A stretch of 58,833 bases of DNA from an uncultured bacterium (lineage in GTDB: Bacteria; Hydrogenedentota; Hydrogenedentia; Hydrogenedentales; Hydrogenedentaceae), in contig CAKZKR010000050.1 of the NCBI GenBank assembly GCA_937124615.1, positions 1-58,833 of the forward strand. The letters run 5' to 3'. The position numbers and the translations under genes are program-made. This document shows positions 17,096-25,892 of this stretch, in pieces. The notes below the pieces were generated by a model, which was given only the letters and a program-made list of their open reading frames with translations, was not told where the DNA came from and ran no database searches. Position 1 is the stretch's first letter, and every line of letters begins with the position of its first letter.

Positions 17096-20000
17096 TCACT
17101 TTCTTTTTAGATATTTGTCAAGCCATGCGAAGGCCTCTTCCTGCATATCGCAGTTAAACTCATGAGGCACTTCCCAAATTTTTGTGCACAAATTTTCTTC
17201 TTTCCTTTGGCTACTCCAGACTCGTTTCATGATTTTATAACTCTCTTTCACACCTTCAATAGGAAACAAGACATCCTGGGTACCATTGAAGAATAACATG
17301 GGTTTGGGACAGGCTAAACTGGCCACATCCGGAATGTCCAGGTATATATAGAGATTGGGGGCGAGCATGGAGTAAGCCGATTGCCCTCGCGTTTGGTTAT
17401 TATCCGGGACCATAAGAGAGGGGGTGGTTGCCATCCAGCATATCGCACAGCCTACTTTAATATCATCAAATAGTGCACTCAGCATCCAGGTGCGATGGGC
17501 TCCCATCGAAAGGCCAATGGCACCAATCCGTTCTGCATCTATCTCGGGCCATGTTTTTAAAAATTCTACCGAACGAATATCGTCCCAAGTAATGATTCCG
17601 AGCCAAGTCGTTCCTAAATGGAAAATGTTTGAGGCGAATCGTTGTTGATTTTCGTAGGGACTCCCTCCGCACTCTTGACGGGCCCCCCAAAACAGGGCAT
17701 CAATTGCCAAAACAGCATACCCACGCTTCGCAAGTTCGTCTCCTATAAATTTACCTCCATAATATTTTTTTACCCAATCATTAGCATCTTCTACGACTTC
17801 TTTGCTCTCGGCAATAGGTGAGATAACCTTCTCTTTGCCGATAGAAAAATGGGCTCCGTGGTCGTGTAAACATAGGATGGCAGGGAAGGGAGGTGTCCCC
17901 TTAGGAAGTAATAAATAGGCAGGGATACGCTCCCAATCAGAAATGTTTAAAACAAGTTTTCGCGCTATATAGGTTCCTCTGTCTTCTTCTGTTATCCATT
18001 CGGGGTTGAAGAATGCAAACGGTGGAGGATACCCCAAACATTCAAAAACTTTTTTGCGACCTTCTTTTTTCCACTCATCGAAAGGGTGGCTCTCCCCTTG
18101 TGTATATCGAAGCGATGGGATGTACTCTCTCAACCAACCTGCTGTAAATTTCGGGAGCGTATTTTCTATTGAGCAATGTTTCCCTGTTTCGACATTGGTT
18201 TCTATCCGGGGTAAAGGTATTCGGGTTAACACGGTTCTTAATTCGGGTGTGGAAAAAGTTAATAACCGATTCGGTTCTCTGTGTTTTAGATAATAACCTA
18301 AAACCGATGTAAAAAATACGACTCCCTCAGGAGGCAGGACATCGGTGCAGGAGATATTTCCTTCTGTGTAATCACGAGAATAGTCCCGTTCGTCAAAAGT
18401 TTTATATACCTCTTCCAAGTTTTTGTTGGTATCAAACTCACCGGAGGCATACTCCCACGGTCCTATACTGTTTAGCACACAGTTATTCCGCAGCAGTCCT
18501 GCAATTCGTGCTTGTAAAACAATTTCGATTCTATCTAAACAGGTTTCAAAGTAAGGGGATTTTCCTTTTATAACAGAACAAGCGGTTACCAATTGATGGG
18601 CATGTTCGATACCCTGTCCAATACATATCAGGGGAGAGCGGGGATGTGGATAACGCCAACCTCCCACAGGGTCACCACTTTCTGCAAGAAACCTGGCTAC
18701 TGCTTCTATGGTTTCATATAAACGGGGTTCATTTGGGAATTCCTTGTATAACTCAGGTAGACCCTGTAAAGCATAACCAATGATATAAGGTTTTGGAAAG
18801 GGATTTTTATAACCTGTTTGGTCGTTCTGGATAAAAGGTACTTCTTTTTTTAAGGGTTCTCCCCCTTGAGAAAATAAATGATTATCACAAAGTTTCTCCC
18901 GTAATTCACGAAATATTCTCAAGGCGTGGTCTATATATTCTTGGGTTCCTAATGCATGATACAGTGATAAAAAGTCTTTTACCACTCCCACATTTCTACA
19001 TTCTCCTGTGTTTGCATGGATATTTTTTTTTGCATATTCCACCTGCCACTTCAAACTGCAGGCATAAAATGGGTCGCCTGTTTCTTCATATGCAAAAAGC
19101 ATATTTTCTATTCCTTTTGTGCAGAAGGTTACAGAATCGTTGGACCGCCACATAAAGGTATTATCCTCCTCATGCATTTTTGAGTCTCGCCCTCGTATGT
19201 TGTTATAGCGCGTGCCTCCAAATGTTGAACTTTTTAAATCGCCCCACCAGATTGATAACTGAACATAATTCTGACACCAAAATAGGAATGTTTTTCGAAT
19301 TTCCGGATTTGAAGTGCGCAAGTACTCATAAAGAATCTCGGTGTTGTGGTTCAGTCGATTCATTCCAAATACTGAATTTACGGGCATGGTTGAAACATTT
19401 CCAAAATCATCACCGTATAACCTTGCTACGGCCATAGCATTTCTATGCCATTCAGATACCTTTCTTAATATTTCGTTTTCTGGCTCGGGATATACCTCGT
19501 AGTTGTAAGCAGATTTCCCTAATGAATCCGGTATATACGAAATTACAGGGGGTTCTAATAGTTCGTTCCATACAGGCAGATTTTCAGGTCCTACATAGAT
19601 ATATGCGGTTCGCCACGCCATTGGTTGGTGCGGAACTTTGTCGATTTCCCTGCTTCGAAGGTAAGATATTTTCCACCCTTGTGATGTCTCATCTCCAAGG
19701 ATAACTCCTTTCCGCCAACATACCGCATCGGGGAAACCTATCTTTATTTTGTCTTCTGTCAGGAATGCAATGTCTTTTCCTTCCTTTAATTCCTGCTCGA
19801 CATGCTTGTCCAGTTGAGTTATGCTCTCTCCAACTATCTTTGACAGTTTCCCATTTCCTTCCATAACCAAACCAAATTCAGGGACATATCCGTCTTCTTT
19901 AGCCCACCTTTGGAGAAACACACGCACTGCAAATTGCCCTTCTGAATTTGCCCGCAATTCAACAATTCGTGGATAGGCTTCGTCCCAATGGAGCCAGCGA

Positions 20001-20602
20001 ACCCATAAATAATGCTGTCCTTGCTCAATAATTTCTTCTCTTATCTCCTGCTCCTCTTTTTTACCCCCGGGACAGATACTTGTGATTATGAGTGATTTTT
20101 TATCTTCATTGGATACATGAATTTTTTCACCGTCATACTTAAAAAGGCTTTTCCCCATTTTCAACGCATTTTTATATGGCTCTTCTACGGGCTCCTGAAT
20201 ACCCCCAATAACCGTGTATTCCTTTTCATAATTCTCAAAATCATCTACAAACGAGAGTATCGCCCTGCGAACATAACCTTCTCCCCCTCCGTATGTAGTT
20301 AGAACACGACAATCTGCGGGAATATCAACGCCTTGAGACTGTAATACAATTCTTTGTGTTGCTTTCACAGACCCGTAAGGAAAGGGAAGCGACACCCGAA
20401 TAAATTGGCGACATAAATTAGGACCTTTTATCCTAAATTTTATTTCTTTATTTTCTTTCTCCATTTTTGGAGGCACTTCCCCTGAAACAACCGGCTCAAA
20501 TCGGAACTTCTGGAACCATATCTCATTTCCCAAAGACCACGAGCAGAAAGAGAAAGCGAGTAGAAAAAAAATTTCTATAGTTTTTCTTTTCCAAATGTTC
20601 AT
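17096..20602 (-). CDS. Giant secreted two-domain protein: helical toroid-like region plus alpha/beta hydrolase
   Basis: A 1168-residue protein with an N-terminal signal peptide (KRKTIEIFFLLAFSFCSWSLG). Residues about 30-330 look beta-rich and are unassigned. About 370-800 is helical and resembles the (alpha/alpha)6 glycoside-hydrolase/lyase folds (repeated helical pairs around VKDFLSLYHALGTQEYIDHA and LPELYKEFPNEPRLYETIEA). About 850-1168 is an acetyl-xylan-esterase/dienelactone-hydrolase-like alpha/beta hydrolase: ILCLHDHGAH, nucleophile S1032 in GAIGLSMGAHRTW, D near FFNGTQDVLFP, H in EVPHEFNCDM. I chose ATG 20602 over TTG 20620 because AGAGGA lies just upstream. It is likely a polysaccharide lyase or hydrolase joined to a deacetylating esterase; the exact substrate is unknown. 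Confidence 0.75.
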   Translation of the reverse strand: MNIWKRKTIEIFFLLAFSFCSWSLGNEIWFQKFRFEPVVSGEVPPKMEKENKEIKFRIKGPNLCRQFIRVSLPFPYGSVKATQRIVLQSQGVDIPADCRVLTTYGGGEGYVRRAILSFVDDFENYEKEYTVIGGIQEPVEEPYKNALKMGKSLFKYDGEKIHVSNEDKKSLIITSICPGGKKEEQEIREEIIEQGQHYLWVRWLHWDEAYPRIVELRANSEGQFAVRVFLQRWAKEDGYVPEFGLVMEGNGKLSKIVGESITQLDKHVEQELKEGKDIAFLTEDKIKIGFPDAVCWRKGVILGDETSQGWKISYLRSREIDKVPHQPMAWRTAYIYVGPENLPVWNELLEPPVISYIPDSLGKSAYNYEVYPEPENEILRKVSEWHRNAMAVARLYGDDFGNVSTMPVNSVFGMNRLNHNTEILYEYLRTSNPEIRKTFLFWCQNYVQLSIWWGDLKSSTFGGTRYNNIRGRDSKMHEEDNTFMWRSNDSVTFCTKGIENMLFAYEETGDPFYACSLKWQVEYAKKNIHANTGECRNVGVVKDFLSLYHALGTQEYIDHALRIFRELREKLCDNHLFSQGGEPLKKEVPFIQNDQTGYKNPFPKPYIIGYALQGLPELYKEFPNEPRLYETIEAVARFLAESGDPVGGWRYPHPRSPLICIGQGIEHAHQLVTACSVIKGKSPYFETCLDRIEIVLQARIAGLLRNNCVLNSIGPWEYASGEFDTNKNLEEVYKTFDERDYSRDYTEGNISCTDVLPPEGVVFFTSVLGYYLKHREPNRLLTFSTPELRTVLTRIPLPRIETNVETGKHCSIENTLPKFTAGWLREYIPSLRYTQGESHPFDEWKKEGRKKVFECLGYPPPFAFFNPEWITEEDRGTYIARKLVLNISDWERIPAYLLLPKGTPPFPAILCLHDHGAHFSIGKEKVISPIAESKEVVEDANDWVKKYYGGKFIGDELAKRGYAVLAIDALFWGARQECGGSPYENQQRFASNIFHLGTTWLGIITWDDIRSVEFLKTWPEIDAERIGAIGLSMGAHRTWMLSALFDDIKVGCAICWMATTPSLMVPDNNQTRGQSAYSMLAPNLYIYLDIPDVASLACPKPMLFFNGTQDVLFPIEGVKESYKIMKRVWSSQRKEENLCTKIWEVPHEFNCDMQEEAFAWLDKYLKRK

Positions 20603-20669
20603 ATTATTTCCTCTTTTCAATTAAGTATTTTTTTATATTATCACAGTTTAATTTCTTTGACAATTAAAC

Positions 20670-20698
20670 TTGACAAACAGAAGCCGGTGTGCTATAAT
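20670..20698 (+). promoter_or_regulatory. Perfect-consensus sigma-70 promoter
   Basis: TTGACA (20670-20675), 17-bp spacer, TATAAT (20693-20698). A second TTGACA lies 13 bp upstream at 20657-20662. It drives the small His/Cys protein at 20736. Confidence 0.85.
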
Positions 20699-20735
20699 AA
20701 GGTATTACATTGTATTACCAGCGGAAGGATAGATA

Positions 20736-21056
20736 ATGCCCTTAAAGTGTAGAAAAACACAAATTACCTACTTCATTTATCTATTCCTTATCGTGGCCTT
20801 ATCTCTATTCGTTCTCCTTCCTCTTTTTCTACCTCATCATCACTTTCATGCCGATTGTTGTAAAAACGAAATTGGACATTCTGAAGAGTTCTGCCCCATT
20901 TGTTGGTTTATTTTCCAATTTTATGCTTTTGCTTTTCTTATAATTGCCATTATATTCCGTTTTCTTGTCCGAACGAACTATCACACCCGCAAAAATTATA
21001 TTGACTTATTTTTCCTTCCTTATTACTCTTCCCGTGCTCCCCCTTTAACTGTCTAA
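20736..21056 (+). CDS. Small two-helix membrane protein with His and Cys clusters
   Basis: A 106-residue protein with a membrane helix at about 12-32, a short loop rich in possible metal ligands (HHHFHADCC at 34-42, then CPIC at 53-56), a second helix at about 57-78, and a tail ending SRAPPLTV. The ligand clusters and the 'R-x-PP' ending recall DUF2946-like proteins found near copper systems, but this is only a likeness. The strong ribosome site GGAAGGA (20723-20729) and the perfect promoter just upstream argue for real, high expression. The next gene is a prepilin with a His-rich tail. Function unknown; metal binding is inferred. Confidence 0.7.
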   Translation: MPLKCRKTQITYFIYLFLIVALSLFVLLPLFLPHHHFHADCCKNEIGHSEEFCPICWFIFQFYAFAFLIIAIIFRFLVRTNYHTRKNYIDLFFLPYYSSRAPPLTV

Positions 21057-21174
21057 TCAATACAATAACCCTTGCTTTATTTCTATTTTTATTTTTCTGT
21101 TTATTTTCCTTTTTTTCTTTTAATTTTGTTCGTGTTCGTATTCATATCTATACATAATTTGTAGGAGTTTTTAT

Positions 21175-22143
21175 ATGAAGAAGTTCGGATTTACACTAAT
21201 AGAATTACTTGTAGTAATAGCCATAATAGGGATTCTTGCAGCGATTTTGTTGCCTGCATTAGCACGGGCAAGAGAATCCGCACGGCGTTCTTCCTGTGCC
21301 AACAATTTAAAGCAATTAGGTTTGGCATTGAAAATGTATGCGAACGAAGCAAAAGGGGAACGCTTCCCTCCCATTAAATCTACCAATTGTGACGGGACGC
21401 CGACTATTGGTCTTGCAACCATAATTGACATGGAAACAATGTATCCAGAATATCTGAACGACTTTCAGGTATTGGTTTGTCCCAGTTCGCCGTGGGCCGG
21501 TCCTGCGTTGCAACTGTGGGATGAAGGAAAAAACCCTTCGACTACCTATGAAGAAGGGCTTGAAGAAGGACACATGTCCCTCAATGGGATTTTCGTTCAC
21601 CAGAATGGTGTGGTTGAGCCCTGCGAAATTTATGAACATCCTTATGTCTATTTTGGGTGGGCTATCAATCCTACTCTTTTCCAAATGAATGAAGATTTTA
21701 TATTTTTTGAGTTGTCAATGGAAGAATTGGTTGAACAGATAACAAATCCAACTAATACAACTCAGCAATGTAAGCAATACGCTGATGAAGATTGGATTTT
21801 CCCAACGCTCGGGATCCCTTCTCTACTTGCTAATTCGCGTCAGGCATATCGTCTGCGGGAAGGGATTGAAAGATTTCTAATCACGGATATTAATAATCCT
21901 GCAAGTAGCAATATGGCTCAATCTATTTTACCGGTAATGTGGGATAGTATCTCCGGAGATGATACTTCGCATTTTAACCATGCACCGGGGGGTTGTAATG
22001 TCTTATATATGGACGGGCATGTTGACTTTTTGAAGTTTGTTCCACAGGCAGGTAGTGAATTCAATAACGGCAATTTATTCCCGGTAAACAGTGGAGGAAT
22101 CATAATTCACGAAGCCTCTCATCATGGCCATCATCACCCTTAA
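21175..22143 (+). CDS. Prepilin-like protein with HxPGGxN...DG motif and His-rich tail (copy 2)
   Basis: A 322-residue paralogue of the gene at 7229. It has a very short leader, MKKFG, cut before FTLIELLVV, then the pilin helix and [22 protein letters not shown]. The middle has [25 protein letters not shown], nearly the same as copy 1, and the end has [17 protein letters not shown]. It differs from the other copies in a C-terminal extension ending [18 protein letters not shown] lies eight bases before the ATG. It shares a bidirectional terminator with the convergent C45 gene. Confidence 0.87.
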   Translation: MKKFGFTLIELLVVIAIIGILAAILLPALARARESARRSSCANNLKQLGLALKMYANEAKGERFPPIKSTNCDGTPTIGLATIIDMETMYPEYLNDFQVLVCPSSPWAGPALQLWDEGKNPSTTYEEGLEEGHMSLNGIFVHQNGVVEPCEIYEHPYVYFGWAINPTLFQMNEDFIFFELSMEELVEQITNPTNTTQQCKQYADEDWIFPTLGIPSLLANSRQAYRLREGIERFLITDINNPASSNMAQSILPVMWDSISGDDTSHFNHAPGGCNVLYMDGHVDFLKFVPQAGSEFNNGNLFPVNSGGIIIHEASHHGHHHP

Positions 22144-22160
22144 GCAATGGGTTTAAAAAG

Positions 22161-22193
22161 ACAAGGGGTAAAGTTAAAAACTTTGCCCCTTGT
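22161..22193. terminator. Bidirectional terminator
   Basis: ACAAGGGGTAAAGT / ACTTTGCCCCTTGT, a 14-bp stem with one G-U pair and a small AAAA-type loop, flanked by A- and T-rich runs. It lies between the convergent prepilin (+) and C45 hydrolase (-). Confidence 0.85.
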
Positions 22194-22199
22194 GAAAAT

Positions 22200-23669
22200 T
22201 TAGAACCATTGTTTTATATCTATTTTTGTGTAAGGAAGTCGCGAAGCGGTAACGACAGGATTGTTTCCGGCTATTGAGACATAGACAATTAAATTTTTGG
22301 GGTCAAATACGCAAGAATGGAGTGTTTCCGGGTTGTGAACAGGTCCATTTGCAAGCCATTCTAAAGCCATTTGAACTGTGATGGGACCTTTCCCTTCTTG
22401 TGCTTGGAATTGCTTCCCTAACCAATCATAACGCTGGTATGTATTGTGATTGGTGAAAAAAAATAATACCAGTTTGAATTGTTCCCAAGTTTCTACATGA
22501 AGAGGCGGTTTTATCAAGGGACCAACCCGTTTTGCCATGGCTACCAATCCTTCTTTACTTACAGGATGATTGGTTCGTCGTATCATATCTGGAAGGGTAT
22601 AGTGTTTTGTCTCATCATTTTCTTTCGGGTCATTCGGACCATAAACATTTTTGATAATCGGGTCGGACTCGATAGCCCTTGCGGTATTTGTTTTTCCATC
22701 AGCAATTGTATAATTCCAGCCGGTGCCTTCGGGTCCTTGAAGGACTATATCTACTGCTTTCTCAAGTGTCTCTTGCTCTAACATCATCCGCACCGTAATA
22801 AAGCAGGGACGCCCATCAAAAGAACTGTTTGAATTAGGAAGCGTTGCTTGTCCTACGGAAATTTGATGGGTATTCATTCCAGTAAGGCTACCCAGTCCGC
22901 CGGCCCAGCCCATTAACATATAGGGCTTAATACCATCGTTAGGGTGATAAACAAATATTACAGCGTCATCCTGGGCGTCTCGACTACAACTCCAATCCAA
23001 ATTCCGAGCATGTATTATTCTTCCGTCTTCTGTCCATTTTCCCCAGAAAGCAAAGTTTGTGCATTGGGGTGCGGAAGTTAAATCTGTCTTATCTATCGCA
23101 TGCACTTCGGGAGAGTCTGGGGAAAATCCTTTACCACTTTCCGGAGGGCTATTCGGTGGAAAATGCATAATTTCTGCTACTGTCGTTCCTAAAAGAAGTT
23201 CCTCAAAAAGAATATCTGTTATTCCTGCTTTTTTCAGACCCTCCAGAATTCCCCGAGCCTCTTCTATAAATCTTTCCGGGATATTTTTAACCATGCGCGC
23301 CGATTGTGCATATACATACTCTGGGGTATAATTTCGGTCCCATACTGCTTTTTTGACATAACCGGCTTTAAATACATGGTGGATATTTTTTGCCAGCATC
23401 CGCCCATGTTGGAACCCCATATCGTAATACGACCCTTTTAAAACGCATAATCTTAAATCGCCTACTTGATATAATGTGCCAGCCCCTTCTTTATCTAATT
23501 CCTTTATCTCCGGATTTTCGATAATTTTTGGTACAAACCATTCTGAAGATAGGTCGTTCTTCGTTTCTTCTGCGATTATACTTCCGGTTGATGAAAGAAT
23601 AACCAGCAATAAGAGGTTGAGAAACCATAAGATTTGAACATTGTTTAAGACACGCTCTCTTTTTTCCAT
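22200..23669 (-). CDS. Secreted C45-type autoproteolytic acyltransferase/amidohydrolase
   Basis: A 489-residue Ntn-hydrolase of the acyl-CoA:6-APA acyltransferase (MEROPS C45) type. It has a signal peptide (about 13-34), the motif GSYYDMGFQHGRMLA that opens the family, then the probable self-cleavage nucleophile C203 in SAPQCTNFAFWG, followed by HARNLDWS and GWAGGLGSLTGMN. Cleavage before C203 would expose the N-terminal cysteine. The physiological substrate of these secreted members is unknown; amide or peptide bonds are likely. AGGAAAGG precedes the ATG. Confidence 0.82.
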   Translation of the reverse strand: MEKRERVLNNVQILWFLNLLLLVILSSTGSIIAEETKNDLSSEWFVPKIIENPEIKELDKEGAGTLYQVGDLRLCVLKGSYYDMGFQHGRMLAKNIHHVFKAGYVKKAVWDRNYTPEYVYAQSARMVKNIPERFIEEARGILEGLKKAGITDILFEELLLGTTVAEIMHFPPNSPPESGKGFSPDSPEVHAIDKTDLTSAPQCTNFAFWGKWTEDGRIIHARNLDWSCSRDAQDDAVIFVYHPNDGIKPYMLMGWAGGLGSLTGMNTHQISVGQATLPNSNSSFDGRPCFITVRMMLEQETLEKAVDIVLQGPEGTGWNYTIADGKTNTARAIESDPIIKNVYGPNDPKENDETKHYTLPDMIRRTNHPVSKEGLVAMAKRVGPLIKPPLHVETWEQFKLVLFFFTNHNTYQRYDWLGKQFQAQEGKGPITVQMALEWLANGPVHNPETLHSCVFDPKNLIVYVSIAGNNPVVTASRLPYTKIDIKQWF

Positions 23670-23803
23670 AAGCCTTTCCTTTCTGTTAAACTCGCCAAGT
23701 TTTTAACAAGTTCTTTAAAGACTTCCCTATTGGGAATATAGTTTCCTTCCAAAATATGTTTTATAATTTATAAAAAGTATATAAGGTTCTTTCAATCTTG
23801 GAT

Positions 23804-25804
23804 ATGGACAAGTTTCAGTTGGTTAGTTCTTTTCGACCTGCGGGCGACCAGCCGGAGGCGATACAATCTCTTGTAGAAGGCCTGACCGCGGGTGTTCGTA
23901 GTCAGGTTTTACTGGGTGTAACAGGTTCCGGAAAAACTTTTACTATAGCAAATGTAATTGAACAGGTTAACCGCCCCACTCTGGTATTAGCGCCTAATAA
24001 AATTTTAGCGGCACAATTGTATGGTGAGTTCAAACAACTATTTCCGCACAATGCGGTAGAATACTTTGTTAGTTATTACGATTATTACCAGCCGGAAGCG
24101 TATATCCCGACTACGGATACATATATTGAGAAGGACGCTTCCATTAATGATGAGATTGATAAGATGAGGCACTCCGCAACACGGGCTGTATTAACTCGCC
24201 GTGATTGTATAATTGTTGCTTCTGTTTCCTGTATCTACGGTATCGGGTCGCCGGAGAATTATCGTCAGATGCGGGTAGAACTTCGACCGGGTGATGAAAT
24301 GCCGAGGGAACAACTATTAGCGTCTCTGGTGGCTATGCAATACAGCCGTAATGATGTGGACTTTTATCGTGGAACTTTTCGTGTTCGGGGAGATATTGTT
24401 GATGTTTTTCCCGCTTATGAAACGGAGCGAGCCATTCGTATTGAATACTTTGGCGATGAAATTGATGGTTTATCGGAATTTGACCCTTTACGCGGGATAA
24501 CCTATCGCCGGTTACGATATGCAGAAATCTATCCGGGTAGTCATTATGCAACCACACAGGATGCTCTCGAGCGGGCCCTTACAGGTATTGAACATGAACT
24601 CGATGAGCGATTAAAAGAATTGTATGCGGATAATCAGGTCTTATATGCACAAAGGCTGGAACAGCGAACGAGATATGACATCGAAATGCTTCGAGAATTG
24701 GGATATTGTTCGGGAATAGAAAACTATTCCCGACATTTAGACGGACGCATGCCGGGGGAACCGCCGTATACGCTTCTTAATTATTTTCCGGACGATTTTT
24801 TACTGGTAGTTGATGAAAGCCATATTTCTATACCTCAGGTGCGTGCTATGTATCACGGAGACCGTTCCCGTAAAGATCAATTAATTGCATACGGATTTCG
24901 TCTTCCTTCTGCCCGTGACAATCGACCTTTGACCTTTGATGAGTTTATGGAGCGAATCAACCAGGTTATTTATGTTAGTGCGACCCCCTCCGAATTTGAG
25001 TTACAGGAGGCTGGCGGTGTCTTTATTGAGCAGGTCGTCCGACCTACCGGTCTGGTCGATCCTGAAGTCGAGGTTCGACCGGCCCATAATCAGGTGCATG
25101 ACCTATTAGGTGAAATTCATAAACGGACTGAAAAAGGGGAGCGTGTTCTTGTTACCACACTTACAAAACGCATGGCTGAAGAATTAACGGAATATTATAG
25201 ACGCATTGGTCTGCGTGTCCGATATATGCATTCTGATGTGGACACACTGGAACGAATCGAACTAATCCGTGATTTGCGACGCGGTGAATTTGATGTTTTA
25301 ATCGGTATCAATTTATTACGGGAAGGACTGGACATTCCGGAAGTGTCATTGGTTGCTATTCTTGACGCAGATAAAGAAGGTTATCTCCGTTCTGAAACGA
25401 GCCTTATTCAGACCTGCGGACGAACCGCACGAAATATTAATGGGAAGGTTATTATGTATGCGGATCAACGAACTTCATCTATGGAACGGGCTCTTCGTGA
25501 AATGGAACGACGCAGAAAAAAACAATTGGCCTATAACCGAAAATATAAAATTATTCCGCGAACGATTCAAAAGCCCATTCCGAATATTGTTCCACAGGTA
25601 AAAACAAAAGGCCCACGCAAACAGTTGAAAGTAGCGGAAACATCTACAGAATATCAGGTGCTACCGGAGAATATCCCCCGTGAAATAGAAAAATACCGGC
25701 AGCTTATGTTCGATTGTGCAGAGCGAATGGATTTCGAAGAAGCCGTTATATATCGAGATAAAATGCTTTATCTTCAGAAAATGCAAATTGAATTAGGGTT
25801 GTAA
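23804..25804 (+). CDS. uvrB: UvrABC excinuclease subunit B
   Basis: The damage-verifying helicase-like subunit of nucleotide excision repair, about 666 residues. Motifs: [14 protein letters not shown] (Q-motif region), Walker A GVTGSGKT at about 37-44, the beta-hairpin region [20 protein letters not shown], Walker B VVDESH, helicase motif [11 protein letters not shown], and the C-terminal UVR coiled-coil that binds UvrC ([17 protein letters not shown]). I chose ATG 23804; the in-frame TTG at 23798 is possible because the only AAGG (23783-23786) is better spaced for it. No uvrA or uvrC is nearby. Confidence 0.97.
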   Translation: MDKFQLVSSFRPAGDQPEAIQSLVEGLTAGVRSQVLLGVTGSGKTFTIANVIEQVNRPTLVLAPNKILAAQLYGEFKQLFPHNAVEYFVSYYDYYQPEAYIPTTDTYIEKDASINDEIDKMRHSATRAVLTRRDCIIVASVSCIYGIGSPENYRQMRVELRPGDEMPREQLLASLVAMQYSRNDVDFYRGTFRVRGDIVDVFPAYETERAIRIEYFGDEIDGLSEFDPLRGITYRRLRYAEIYPGSHYATTQDALERALTGIEHELDERLKELYADNQVLYAQRLEQRTRYDIEMLRELGYCSGIENYSRHLDGRMPGEPPYTLLNYFPDDFLLVVDESHISIPQVRAMYHGDRSRKDQLIAYGFRLPSARDNRPLTFDEFMERINQVIYVSATPSEFELQEAGGVFIEQVVRPTGLVDPEVEVRPAHNQVHDLLGEIHKRTEKGERVLVTTLTKRMAEELTEYYRRIGLRVRYMHSDVDTLERIELIRDLRRGEFDVLIGINLLREGLDIPEVSLVAILDADKEGYLRSETSLIQTCGRTARNINGKVIMYADQRTSSMERALREMERRRKKQLAYNRKYKIIPRTIQKPIPNIVPQVKTKGPRKQLKVAETSTEYQVLPENIPREIEKYRQLMFDCAERMDFEEAVIYRDKMLYLQKMQIELGL

Positions 25805-25892
25805 AAAAAGGTGTTCTACTGTTTGGGTTTTTCTTTCGTTTACGATACAATAAGTAGGCAACTTAAAGAAAACAGGAAAGTGTCTAACTACA

